A program made the position numbers and the translations under genes. The notes below the pieces were generated by a model, which saw only the letters and a program-made list of their open reading frames with translations, ran no database searches and was not told where the DNA came from. From Stichopus chloronotus (taxonomy: Eukaryota > Echinodermata > Holothuroidea > Aspidochirotida > Stichopodidae), in contig CM037830.1 in the NCBI GenBank assembly GCA_021234535.1, positions 38,316,437-38,380,436 on the forward strand: a stretch of DNA of 64,000 bases, given 5' to 3'. Within the stretch, counting starts at the first letter, position 1, and every line of letters begins with the position of its first letter. This document shows, piece by piece, positions 1 through 39,200 of this stretch.

Positions 1-3000
1 CCTGTTTACCTCATACAGCCTCATACCGACTATCAGAAACGATTTCATGAATTAAGCACCAAATGGTTTGAAACATCTTGATATAAGCACATTAATATAT
101 TTTCAAAAACAATTGTTGAAGATGAGTATCAAGAACTAATTGAAATAAAAGGCAAAAGGAAAAAATATGCAAATAATCACTATGAACAATCAGGAATGCC
201 ACACTTCCCTACTTGTACGACAGAAGCGTACATTTGATCACTCATAGTAACAGTGGTAAAAGTAACACTAAGATCCTACATTAAACAAAATGTTTATTAC
301 CCATTCTCTACATGGCATTCCCTATCTTTTGGATGAACCAAAACAAAACACAAATTATATCCTGCATAACAATATTGCTCGGTATACCTCCCCGTTCCTT
401 TGGCTCTTAATATAATTTCAAAATGAATATGCACCTTCTCAACGACTTACTTGGAATGAATTCTATCTAGCTGGATAAATGCTGCGGGAAGAATATAGGA
501 CAGTATAACAATTGTTTGCAAATATAATGCTATAGTAACTTGCACAAAAGCTGTTTTGATGTCTATACCATGAGTTTTGAAGGAGTCTTAGAAACTATAT
601 TTCTCATCATAAATCAAGGTGGAACCTTGTCTTTGAATTCTAAGTTGGTGACAAATTCCCGAATGATGTATACAGTGTTAGGATGTGAAAGGATCAATGG
701 TGACTGAAAAACACCACAAAAATGAGGGGGAAAAAAATGACACAATTACAATAACATTATGTACAAACTGAAAATGTATCTTTAATACAAAGTACAAATG
801 ATCAAAGGTATAATAGTTCTAGAAAAGCTGTCTATCTGAATCGACAACATCATTAGATTTTCGTTTTTCACTAAAATTATACCGGGATAAAGGTTTTATT
901 CAATCATTAAAATGAAATCACGTTGCAAACACTATATTAAAACCAAACAGGCTTAATGGACAAATAAACAAAAGGATTAAAAATATGTAAAGGAGCGCTA
1001 TGGCTATAAAAAAAAGTGATACAGTAACCTCCATTGTACGATGCAAGGCTTATCTCCAAGAAATTTAAACCATACTGAGAAAAAACATTTCCTGAAAATA
1101 CATCTAGAAAATATAAACGATGGTGTAAATTACTTGAAATATTTCCACAATGGACGTTTTCAGTAATCATTCAAAACAAACCTTTTTTCCTTCTCATTGA
1201 TGACATTATTTTGTACTTTCTTAGCATTGTTTCTCCTCTGTCTGGTATATACTCAAAGCCAACACTCACAGACAGAAATATTACACTTTTGAAAACCAAT
1301 TAATGCATAAGAGTGAGAGATAATCGATAAAAATTTAACATTCAACATGGGATTATTTATCAATGTTTGTGCTGCTTGAAGAAGAAAAACACTACAATGC
1401 TTTTTCATTTCAGCCAAGAGAATAGTGTATGCCATTCACTTCACTATCAGAAATAGTATTTCTAATTCCTTTTAACTAATACATTAAAAACACTCAGTTT
1501 TGCTTTAAAGGAAGGAGATGAGGTAGGAAATCTACAAAGAAGAATCAAAGAATGTATAATAACTCTGCAAATTTTCAGTTTAAGGAATGAAATTCAATCC
1601 TTAGCAGATGCCCATCAGGTAGTGTGGGTGCGGTATGAGGGTTGAGCCAAACGTGTCAAAGTCTATGCTACCTGTAACATTCTCAATTTTTGCCTTCAAG
1701 TTTATTACAAATATTTCAACTTGAACATATAACACGCAACTGCACAGGCAAGCACAAACTGTACCAACATGACTGCTGCACAAGAACCCCTGAGGACGAG
1801 CGATGTCTCATCGGGTCTAAGCCACATTGGGTAAAAATCAGATCATAGGTTAAGGAGCTTAATGGCCTGACTGTAGCACTGATCTCCTGTATAACCAGCA
1901 CACATGTGCCTCCATATTGATGTTCTACAACTGTAGTATTGTGCTTGGTGCAGTGTGCATATGGCCCTCAAGGCTTGGCTCTTAATAGCTTAATGAAGCT
2001 TGCAAATGAAGTACCAATTTTCTCAACCTTCTATGGAACTCTTTCATTTTAATTGATATACTTTTTCTTGATCGGGTGATAACTATGTCCATAAATCCTT
2101 CAGCTGCTTTGAAAAGTCCATATGCTTCACTAAAAGCAACATTAAACAAACATCAAATGTAAAGACATTTTAGCTTTTGGCTTAATACGTTCATAGAAAT
2201 GGATACAAGCAAGATTTACCCCCTACAGGTATTTCATTAAACAGTTATTACCTTTATATCTGATGCTCATGCTGTATTCTTATTTTATTCGTTCAGCTGG
2301 CATATTACCTTGGTTCAAATAAACACACCATACAAAAACTGCAAGAAGTAAAAGAACAATCTGAGATACAAGGCAGGTTTTATCTTTTATCTCTCTTCTT
2401 CATTTTGTGCTAAAAGATCAATCTGGTAAAATAATGTACACATTATTTTTAAATGATGTTTGAAGTACTGTAAGTAATAAACAATCATTCACTCTGGCTG
2501 ACATGGTACATTTGAAAATGCTCATTTAAACTAATTTTTGTGATTAAAATTACATAAAAAAATTTCTGAGTGTGGCACGATAAAGTTTATCTGGGGGTGA
2601 TATCACGTACGTTACAAATGACAGAAGTTAAATCAAGGATGCCTGCAAACTCTTTACTGATATGCATTCCAAATATGGAGGAACGACAGAGACAGGAATT
2701 GAGGGGTTAATGGTACACCATCTTGAATATAGTGAAAGTCATTTTCAAAAGTTACATAAGTTGCTGACACTTATACCACCAGTTAACAGCAAAAAATTCA
2801 GAAATGAATTTACATAAATGCTGAGGTTTGCAACATAAAATCTGATTGAGCGATCTAGCAGACAAATTGAATCTGTCAATTTGAGGTGTTTTATAGTTGG
2901 TAATTAACTCATTGAATTGATGCTTACAAATATGTTGTTAACTGTGAGTTACATGAGATATACAGCAGCAGTTTGTATTGTTTCAGAAATGACTTGGACA

Positions 3001-5725
3001 GAGAGTCTGAGTTATGGAAAAAAAAAAGAAGGAAATACTGCGTATGTAAGAATACATTACAAACTAAATGAAAGGAAATACCATAAAAAGAAACAGAGGG
3101 GGGAAAATTTACCAAGAGATTGCTGATTTGACAAATGATCCATATTTGGTAATTTACTCGTAGGTTCCATGTCAGAGAAGGTAGTGTACACCTGTGTTTA
3201 ACATAGTGTTAGTAGGCTGATGTGGATTTCATTACAAGAACATTTTGGATGATTTGTCACTTTGGTCAGGTGTGACTTGGTCATGTGACATGGCCATGTT
3301 ACATCTGTCATGAACTGTGACACTGAAGCAATACACCAAACCAGTAAAAAAAAGTAACATGATTAGAACCCAGTGCTTAAAAAACTTTTTATACATTGCG
3401 TTAGGTACATACTAAACAGAACACTTATTTATCCTGTGAACAACCTTCAAAAAGTCCGACAAACATTCACCTTGAAAAGACCTTATTGATTTGGTTTCTT
3501 CCTAATGGTCAAAAATTTGCGATGTATGTGATATTTTATCAAATCATGATGAATCTACAATGTTATCAATCTATTTATGTTACAAAAGATAAGCTGGCAT
3601 AAACATCTGATCATCAGCATTTTACAATTGTTTCTACTAATTTTTGCACATTTTCAGGCAGGTTCATGCATGAGCCTACAAGATGCTGCATGGTAAAGTA
3701 TGATATTCTTGTAATACAACTGACAGTATGTATTATCACACTATGGACATTAACTGTTACTATTTAAGAGATACCATACACTGCATCACAACCTTTATCC
3801 TTTCATAGTTATCAAAAAGGATCAAACTTTGTGAATAATTCCACGAGAATGAAGAAAATGATTGACTATTTTGAATCTGATGTAAGAGATTGCAGCTCTG
3901 ATTTTTTGAGATATTGCTATGAACTCATATTAATCAGTTAAAACATTTGGAACTCAATCAATTACCTGCCAGTTATTAAATTATCACCAATCATAATACT
4001 TTTTCTTTTATGACAAACCATCATACGTTTGTAACACCAAACAAGTATCGGCCATCTGCCAGTTTCACTAATGCACAATAGCAATGATGAAAGGTCAGAC
4101 AAATATTGTTAAAAAAAAAAAAAAAAATTCCAGGCCTACTTGGATATTTCTCTTCATTCCCATATGAACATTACTGCCAGCTGATCCAGTGAAGGATCCG
4201 TGTATGAATAAAACATTGTCCATAGCATTGACAGCAAAGTGAAAGGAGACATGTCTTCTTCATCTCACTGTTACAAAATGAATGATGTTCACACCTTTGA
4301 GAAGAAACTGACAACTCTCAACCATGACAGGTGCTGCTACCCCCCTTAGGGATGCAGTGTCAACCGTTTTCTCTGGCAACAATACGACCTTTGAACTGAA
4401 AGCCCAGCTTATTAAACAGCAGAATACAGAGGAATAGCAAAGACAAAAGTTTTCCACTGAAGGCTTTTAATCTCTGCTAAACTCTTGCAGAACATTTGTC
4501 ATTCTGCACTCTTTTGGGGACCTTGAAATGCAAAAGTTGTACTGCGTCAATCTAATGATATTTCTTAAAAAATTAAAAACTCCAAAATTAAAATTCAAAA
4601 TTTCAGTGTCTATTGATACCTGTCAAAACAGGTACTGATATCAGACCATTGATTGTTATGAGAAACAAATTGGTCTTTACTGGTGTTTTTTTCCCCCTCA
4701 TGATTCTAGAACACTAACCCATGAGGAAGAGAACAGATGTCTTCTGGGAATCTTAATTTGCAATGCCTTGATAAATTTTGTTGTTTGTTCAATGGAGAGA
4801 AATGTGTGGCAACAAGACCCTGCAAATTTATACCAAGACATCAGAGACTTTTTACTTTACTTTAAAAAGATCTTGGATGGAACAATGATTAACTGTCTGA
4901 AGTAAAATACATCTCCCATGATTTAAAGAATTGATGTTTGAAGGTACTGGATTACATGTCACAATCCTTGCCCCATACTTCAAGAAACAGTTGCTTCCAT
5001 TCTCCTCTCGTGGAACAGACACCACCCAGAGATAAAAGCATACCATATCATCTACATGCTGATGGCCATCTGCATCCTTTGTGACTGCAGAATCCACAGA
5101 AATCTCCCAGTGGTTCTTCTATAAAAAGTAAATCCTCATGCCCCATATTTTTTTTTCATTTGTTTTTCTCTTTAAAAAAAAAAAAACTTGTAACAAGCTC
5201 TCTAGAGTGAGGTAGGGCATCGAAGTCTGATTAGGAGTATGCAAAAGGCTTATGTATTGTTTCTGTCTTCCAAACTGATAGATAATAATATACAATGACA
5301 CCTTTACGGCGATGATGTACTCCTTCTTTCCTGAATTATTGGTTAATTCTCAAAGCGATGAGGACCGTTGGCTTCACTCGATAAACACATCACCGTGGAG
5401 AATTCAGCCAGCAGAGCGTGCCCACTAGGACTGTACCTTTCAACAACACCGGGGATGGAAACCGTGTTTTGCGTTGGTCTTGATTTGAAGCTCATTGAAA
5501 CTTTGCGGAAACAAATGAAACAGCCAGTATTTCAGAAAGGAGTACATCAGCTTTCAAGGTGTCTTTAATTCTGGGCTATCTAACAGCAACAAAAGAGACA
5601 TTTTTGACTTTTGTTGAAGTTTTCTTTACATTACAAAGCATACTGAGACCTTGAACCACTGAGGAGTTTTTTGCTTCTAGGAGTCTGGCATTCTTCCATT
5701 CTACTTGTAACATCCACTGGCGGTT
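1..5725 (-). other. MAPKAPK2 3'UTR and downstream flank (extent unknown)
   Basis: No coding exon or gene is recognisable. Read on the minus strand this lies immediately after the kinase stop, so at least its proximal part should be 3'UTR. AATAAA on the minus strand occurs at 2284-2289, 1701-1706, 895-900 and 293-298. I cannot tell which, if any, is the polyadenylation signal. Short A/T runs (for example near 4111-4127 and 5173-5186) are the only repeats seen. Confidence 0.5.
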
Positions 5726-30242
<24,517 letters not shown>

Positions 30243-33200
30243 CTTTAACTGACTAAAGGATAGATATCCGACGATCAAATGGCACTTGAAGAAGACTTCC
30301 CTTCCAATTTCTCACGACTGAGATTCGAGGATGTTTGGTAATTGTTCAGAAGAATCAAATATCAATTCTAAGTTTGGAAGATGAAAGCACTTGACTTACT
30401 TTAATAAATGATGGAAAGGTACAAGTGATGACAGGATGAAGTGTTCAAATCATACATTGCACCACCAGCTTGAAATCCATAGTGGTAATTCCTCTATGGT
30501 TGGAATGGTGTCAAAATAAAGATTACCTCATGTGCTGATTAATGAAGAACCAATCACACAAACAGGTAATTTAATGATTCAAAACCTCAACAAGTTTTTT
30601 TCTCCACGCATAAAGTATATCACAACTCCCATTCCAAACCAGACTGCAAAATTACATGATAAGAATCTGACACAGAGACTTCCGCTACACAGGAGAATAT
30701 TTCCAGAAAATGAAAAAAAAATAAATGGCAAATCAGAAGCATTCAAGAGCTATTTTTAATAGTTCAGTAATCCTTCCTCCAGTTATCCTGTATATAACTT
30801 CCTCAACAAAGGCACATCACTTGAATAAGCCAATACACCAAGCATTTAAAGCAACCAGTGTAAGTCAAATACACATACAGTATATACAGTACTGTAATGC
30901 AATGACAAGTACTGTATAATAACTGTTGCACTAGTCTTCCATACATCTAAAATTTGTATGTAAGATTCTGAGCATACTGTATAAAAGCCTTTTGAACACA
31001 TATATGGAGCAAGCCCAGTCCACATTACCGTGATATTATGACAAAATTGTCACCTTTCTAGCTATGGTTATTAAATCTAACGCATATGGTGTTCACGTGT
31101 TCACATGCCCATTGGTGAAGCAATACAAATAATAAGAGCATGAAGTGGAAAGAAAAGTCAATAGTTGGTTTACAGCAGATTGCCAAGTCTCTGATGGTTA
31201 CACTAAGGCTATTGACTCAGGTTTTTACACAAACTTGGATAAACTGTGCAAGGTCACAGCTGAGTGATTGCTGTCAAACTATTTGTTTTCTTTTCGCAGT
31301 GTGGGGAGGCCAGCAGTAAGTTTTGTTGTTAATGGTAAGTTCACCTACTGTGTAGTGTGTAATGTTTTACAGTAATTGGTGAAATCATGTGTCAAAAGAA
31401 ATGATACTATCCTTAACTTCATAAAGAATGAAAATATGAGAATAGGAGATGAACCCCACCATAATGTTTTTGTTATCAAGTTTAGATATGTCAGTGGAAT
31501 CAGAGTGCAGTTTACTGCATGGTAGAACAATTGTCACTGGGTCAAACGTCACAAAAATATGAAATTCTACTGTTGTAATGACTACTTCACAAAGGATGCA
31601 CCAAGCCATGTGAGTAACTTCATGATAGTACCATAGGGCCCTGAACTACACAAAGACTGTAAGTACTGTGCATGAAACTTACCCCAGGGAGGTGGAATTT
31701 TGAAGAAGATACATCAGAAACTCCTTCTTTTGTGCCAAACTACTCAGTTGTCAACCAGTTTTGATTTAGTGTAACTTGCTGCGTGGATACACCTTTTGCA
31801 ACTTGAGACAATTTGGGGAATTGATCGAAATGCTACAGTAAATCATAGCTTTATGACCATAGCCAAAATGTCCAGGTTTTATTCGTATACACCAGTAGTT
31901 CTGTCACAAACGTATAAACAAACGGAGCTCAATTCTGCTAAACGTTTCTACGGATTTCCTGCATGAACTTACTCAAAGACTTTCGAGTTTCTTTCCATTC
32001 AACGTTAGCCATTCAACCATTGTAATCTGCCCCCTCAGTTTTAACTTTGCAAAAGAAGGGAATAATCTGTGCTTTTTACGACCTAATCACCCGTGTCACC
32101 TGTGATAATCCCCTATACAAAATGCAAGCTCTCATCACAACAGAGAAAATCTAAGAGGATTAGCATAATTTAAGCTTTCCTGGATTGCGCCTTTCCGCTT
32201 ACAACTGAGAGCAACATCCATGCACTGTATGTGCACAAAATCCATGTTTTTAACAAAATGTCTTTTTGTTGGGTCATCTTATTCAAAAAAAAAGATTTCT
32301 AAAACCTAACATTTAGGGAAAATATTTTTTTGACAATTTCTGTTTGCACTACATTTTTCTCTTTATGCCATCATTACTAATAACCAAAGCATGAACCAAA
32401 GCATGAAATGAAATGTTTCCAGGGAGGAGAGGTGTATTATCATACTTTGTCCATTATTTAAGTACCTCTGAAACACTATACTATATTTTATGAAACAAGA
32501 CAAAAACTGACATGATATGCAACAACAAGTTACATCTCACTTTTAGCACTGACTGTATGTATCGACTACTGTACAGCAATCGACACGATCTACTCGTAAT
32601 CCACGGTTACTAGAGAGAGGAACAGCAGGTGTGACCATTACATACATATCCCAAAACTCACCTACATTCTGTAGTTGGGGTATATTAACGGCTGACATAG
32701 TTACTTACTTGTCTCCACCCAACTTCTGCACATCTTCCTAAAGCGCCTGCGGTATAGACATAACCTGATGTTTACTCTAGTCTTAACCCTGTAGCATTTG
32801 AGAAGAAGATACTGGTACATATGCAATTCCTTTGCAAGACTATTTGGACATTTTACCTGTTAAACACCTCAAGAGATGAATTAAGGAATTCCTCTGGATA
32901 TGAACAAATAAAGTACTTTTAATGCCAAGTTCATCTTAACCTCTCTGTGTTGACTTTAGATGCAAATTTGAAAAAACTGCTTCACTGATGGCAATATTTT
33001 TTTTTTTTTTTGCAGACTCAGCAAGTTGAAATTTGGATCAGGGTGTAATAAGGTATTTTGTTTCTGTGGCAACAAAATACTGGATGATACAAATATTTAC
33101 AGCACTGGTCAGGTTGCAGTATTTTACGAAATGTAAATTTGGAATTTGTAAACTTTGCACTGAAATAAACATGCCCTCGTCTACACTAAAATGAGCATAC

Positions 33201-36200
33201 ATCACGATCACTGTATTATAAAGTGCAGTACCCAGTGATAAAGTCTATGCCAGAGTCTGTGAATTCAAGTGTATAGCAGATTCTGCGAATTACAGTATAT
33301 ATACTGTATACAGTAAACTGTAACAGGTATACTTCAACAGCAAAATAAAGCTGTTAACTCAGTTGAAAGGATAACTGAGGGATTTCCCACCAAGTTCCCA
33401 TAAATATGAAAAATGAGTTTAGGCAGCTTAAAGTGTGTACATTCATCCTGCCATTAAGTATACCTTGTACATGTGCAGTCTGAGTGATTTCCTATTTCAT
33501 ACACACCAGCCTGAGGTCACAAGACAACTATTGCATTGGTTGAGCACATGTGACATGTCCCATCATCAACACTACCGTACCTAGCTCACAGGACTCAAAA
33601 TAAGAAGGGAACAGCCAAAATGAGCAAATTTGCGACAGATCATAGATGCTACTTCACAGGACATTTACTAACGGGCACAAGGGGCACCACGGCCATCAGT
33701 AAAGGATCTGATAGCTACTGTACGGGTTTCTCTGGTACTATCGGTTATTTCAAATCTTGATCTGATCATTACTGCTGGCTATGGCAATGCTCATTAATGT
33801 CCTTAACTTCCTTGCAACGATCTTCCAGCTGAAACCCTTACCTTACAAACAAATCCTGACAACTGTGCACAAAATCCACAAAGACAAGATTAACAGTAAA
33901 TTCAAGAACTATGCCATGTTGCTTTGCAGCGGTGATTCTTACGTTTGGGACACCAACATCACACTGATGACGTTTACTTATAGGATTCGACTTTTGCATC
34001 AAATGTAGAGATTAAAACTGGCACATTAACCCCTGTGTTGAAATCATTTCAAGATCTGAAAGTGTCTGGTATCAAACAGAAATAGACCGTATATTTTGCA
34101 CTTAAAACAGATCTTTCAACTGTTAGAGTTTTACCCAGTTTTTGTCTAGACCTTCCGCCCTACCGGTTTCATATTCTGTACGCTCCGGTTTATAAGTCCA
34201 TTTGCAACAATTCTGAAGATAGCCAAAACAGTTAGCAGAAGACATACTTGAGCAACTGGAGGTAAATAAACATATAGGGCAATGAAATTTGAATTGAAAT
34301 CAGATGGTTTTCATAATTTATAACTTCCACAGAGTGCATTAGTACCAATTACACTAACACTTGCTTTGCTGATTAATTAAGCATCTGTGCACATCCAGAA
34401 CATGAAGCTGCAACTGTACTTATCTCCTAATGTTTTGGCACTGAAAATTGCAAATCTTCCTAAAGTATTTTGGGGTCAGGCAGGTCAAAAGGCTTGCTTT
34501 TAACATACTGTTTTGAAGTATTTTCTATGGTTACTAAAGTAATAGTGGGAAAGGGACTTTCTAGACAAGATCTTCCAAAGAATGTCAGGTAATTTGTGAA
34601 AATACAAATTCTGGTGGGTTTAGTTTTTGTTCTCTTTAGATGGTCTTTTTTAAAGCAGTGCACAGTACTATCAGTACATAGACTTTTCTAGACAACATCA
34701 TGAACAGAAACTACAATCCAATGCATAACATTCCACTCTTTTTTGGAAGCACTTTGTGGCTTTTGTTTACTCCACACTGTAAAGCCAATTTCCTTTTGGA
34801 ACATACAGTAATCTCCATTGTTTCAGGAGGACATAATACTGTACAGTCCTGCAGTGATGTATGTACATACTGTACAGCAGAGTCACCTATGACTGCAGTA
34901 CATAGCTTCCTCATGGCAACTGAACACCAGCATGTGGAAATTAATAAAATATAAGAATGTTTTAACACTGCCATTGTACTACTTTTTCTGTATTTCCAAG
35001 AAACAATCTTGAGAAAAGCAATACCTTTGCTTAATACCGCACAGCGAAATTTATGTTACTCGTTAGCTAGGGGTAAGAACGTAAAGTCAACCTGAGCAGA
35101 TTTCCAGCAAAAGCAGTTTTGTAGGAAATATAAATTACAATTCTATTATGGTTTAAAAAAAAAAAATACATACAAAGATATGCATCTAATTTGACAATCA
35201 TGGTATGTATACAGTACAGTATGTTACATGCATCAGCCATCAGAAAACTGTAAGCCATGTGTTATCTCTACCAGAAAGTACATGATATAGCACTAATTGA
35301 AGTATTAAACGAAACCGTCATGGTTCATTGTAGTACTAGCTACTATAACAAAGAGAGCAATTGCACTATGTGACACAGACGCATTGTTTTTCTTTGTTTT
35401 CTCTTTTCTTTTTCTTATAATTGAATGCATTGAATTGCATCTAATACATTAGATTCACTTCACAGGCAAACTGCAGTAAAATCTGTACCAAAAATATTTA
35501 CTTCCTTCAGTATACATCAAAAACTTCTTATTACCAAGCTCATGTGGCAATGACATGGCCTTCCTTTTCATCAGAGAAAGAATGTCAGTTTATTAGGCCA
35601 GTCAACCAGTGCCATATACTTCTGAAAGAAACATTTTATGACTTAATCAGCTAACTGAATTCAGTGAATTGTGAAAATCTTGCGGTCGCTCTGTCTCCTG
35701 AACTTCTGACAGAACTTTAGATGGAGTAGTGAGAGTTTGAACACCTGGGCCTTGGGCAATGGTACCACAAACTGTTTGCCTCCATTCATTAAGAATCTGC
35801 ACATGCTGAATTTATTTGCAATTTAAGGAACAACCTTCTGTTACCATAAGTGTGACGCTTGCCCAAAATGAAGGCTAATAATTGCTACGATTCGTGGTAG
35901 GGAGAGATGAAAGCCAGCTAAATTGGCTGAATTGAAAACTGCAAAGCTATCAACCAAATTTAGTCCTTTAATTAAACAGATTCCTACTCACTTAGAGGAC
36001 AGGTTACAAAATGTAAGTTTTCAGGTAAAATAAACTTCAACTATATGACAGACAGCATTGTAACTTATAAGCAATATATGTAATTAAGTCAAGATGCCTA
36101 GCTGATGACTCACTCATCCAGTCGTAAGCATTTTCATTGATGGGTTCCACTTTATTACTGTAAATCAATTTAAAACAAAAATGAAAAGTGCTATCAACAT

Positions 36201-39200
36201 GCAAGACTTCAAAATTAATGGTGCTTGTAATAATAAAGAAAATACCACAGATAAGAAAAAAAAAACAAGTAAGAGCAAAAAAGCAGAGTGCTGATGCGGA
36301 TGAATGCTAATTACAATGATTCCAATTACAGCGTAGCAAGCTGGTGTGTAATGTCTGCATTTTAACTTATGTTCACATGCTTATTTGCCAGTATCACCCG
36401 CACAGCAAATGTTAGTGATGGGGAAGGTAGGTACAGTTCTTGTCGACTTCAACTTTTAAAAGTATGTGTTACTATATTAGTAACCTTGACAATAATAATA
36501 TCAAAAAGTTATTTTTTTTTTCTGGGTTTTTTTGTGGTACTATACCTAATGATACACTCTTTCCATTTGTATATATTTCACTAAATAAAATGTAAATTTG
36601 ACAACAGTAACAGAGTTCCTTAAATCACAAATCTTCATTTCCTCAAATACATCTGTTAATAAAACTGAAAACTACTGTGCTGTACTATATTTAATGAACG
36701 AGGTAACAATTCTGTTTTTGTGGAACATTTGCAATGTAGAGAAGTTTTTGGTTTGAAATTTTGATATGCAGAACAACTGGTCTGCTCAACAGTGCTCTAG
36801 TATTGATTAAATACAATTAACCAATGCAGCTCCAGGACTGACACGACACATTGCTTTAACTACTGCAAAGCACAAGATGTAATGTAGTAAATTTAGATTC
36901 AGTGATATTTCATGTGACAGTTTTTTTTTTTTATTGGGGGGGTTGACACAGTGACACTCCCACGCACATGTCCTAGCCATATTTTTTCATTTATTTCGGA
37001 AGTACAATAGATGTCTGGAATAACTTAAATACCAACATCACTTGACGGTTTATGGACAAAGTGCATTCAGATGACTTGTTGAAAGAGCTCTTTGTTCAGT
37101 GACTCCCAAACTAAAAGTTATGTTTGACATCAGGGTTACTGATATGAGTTAGAAATTATTTTAGGTCCTTAATGTTGCAAGACATTTAGCCAGTAAAACA
37201 TGTATTTGTAGGTCTAGTTTTGAAATTCCAATTAGATATACTGTATTATATGCAGACCAAAAATGTTCAGTTGTATGAGTTTTATGTCAGTTGACAGAAT
37301 CACACCGCTCATTTTCTATGTAAAGGTATTTTAGTCTGTACGATTTTGGTTCAATGTCAGTGACACTTGAAGAGCAAGCAATGGCACACAAATCTCATAC
37401 AATCTGGGGTCAGGAATTATACTCATGTGAGCAGAGACACTTCCACTGTAAGTGGCAACACATCTCACCATCACTTGAAATAAACAACTTGAATTTCAAA
37501 CATAGCTGACAATGTAACTGTGCAGTGTTAACCAACAAAAATCCCCAAATGAAGGTGAACAGGAAAAACAAAAAGAGCAAATGAAAAACTTACATATTGA
37601 GAGGGTTACTCTTCAAGTGTATATCCAACAGAAAAGATTAAACCGAGTTGAATAGAATTGATTAAAACTCCTAGCTGTAAAGATAAAAAGTATGTCAATA
37701 TAATATCACACATGTATATAATACATGCATGATTCAAAAAATCTTCACAATTTCATCTTACAAAAAATGAGACTCGATCCCTTTCTACAAAGAGATACAC
37801 TACAGTGGATCCTGTACCCCTCCTGAGCATGCATGGCTCAATGGACCATGGATGGGCAAAGACATGTCCTTTGCACAAGTTCCCTGGAACACTTGAGGGA
37901 TTTACAAACTTGCACATTGCTAAAAGTTTGTTCAATATTTTATGGTGTCCTCAACTACATTCCTGTTGGTCAAACTGAAGTCCTAAACATGTATTCCTCA
38001 CATTTTGCAGGGACAATAGCAGAACTTTCAAACTGAAAATACAAGGAATCGAAAAGTGAACTCCTGTTATGTAATAGCTACTGTATGGTAGCAGAGAAAA
38101 ACACACCCAGATCACTGGTCCTGATAAATCTTGAAGTAATACACTCCAGACACAGTGATGTACAGTGAGCTGTAAACACGATAGGAAAGTAGCAGTCCTT
38201 CATACAGACAAATCTGGATTGAATTGATATGCGCCACCATTTTACACAAAGATACAACCCACTAAGGTTTACCTTGTTAGTTACAATAACTTTTTGAAAG
38301 TTTTTTATGAATTTTTCACTAACAATTTTTAGAAATTTGGGAAGAATGAAGGACACCATTTTTTTCTAGTATTACTCAAGATAATATTTCTTTGAGACTA
38401 CAGTATTAGTATTATAGCTAAAAAAACCTGTCATGTGTTTGCATGTATGCCGGAAAATCTTTAAAAAGATTCAGTGCCAGCTGCTGTTGCAATGTAGATA
38501 ATTATTACAAGAAAGGTACGCAAACTGAAGTCGCCATAATTTCGGGGGTTATTCCTTTCACGTTTGCTACTCTGTACTTCACAGTGACACATTACGGTAA
38601 TACCTTGCACAGTTTTATGTCAAGGTTTGTGACTGAGAATTTCTTCAGAGAAATTGAGCCTGTTTTTACTGTAACATTGTACATTATACCAACAATATAC
38701 CTGCAAGACTCTCTCTCTTCATGTCGAATGGTAATCCATGTTAATGTTAGAGAATGCAAGCATGAGGTCTAATATGACAATGAATGAGGAACAAACACAG
38801 TTATCAGTAATACCAGTTCATTCAAGTATAGCTTGTTAGATACCTGAGTACACAATGTGACTTCTTCTCTACACATCACGTTGCAGCCTACTGTAGTTTT
38901 CGTCTGATTATTGTAACAAAATGTGAAAGCTATTTTTACATGATAAGCAATGAAGAATGACCAAACAAACTTACATACCTGCAATAGTAACTACATGACA
39001 TATTCGTAGTACTAAGACTGTACCACAACGCAGGGTCTGCAATACTGTACTAACGTATTAACATCAATAGGCTATGGTTTACTGTACTAGCAGCACACAT
39101 GTACACATCATTAACAGTATGAATGGAGAAATCAGATTAAGTGACCTACACTCACCAGAAAGTCCACAAGGAAAAGTACCACACAAGGCAATAAGAACAA

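Noticed and set aside
30243..30278. N-terminal extension of MAPKAPK2 beginning at 30278
   Set aside because: The codon at 30278 is TTG, not ATG. The first ATG in frame is 30242, with a stop further upstream.
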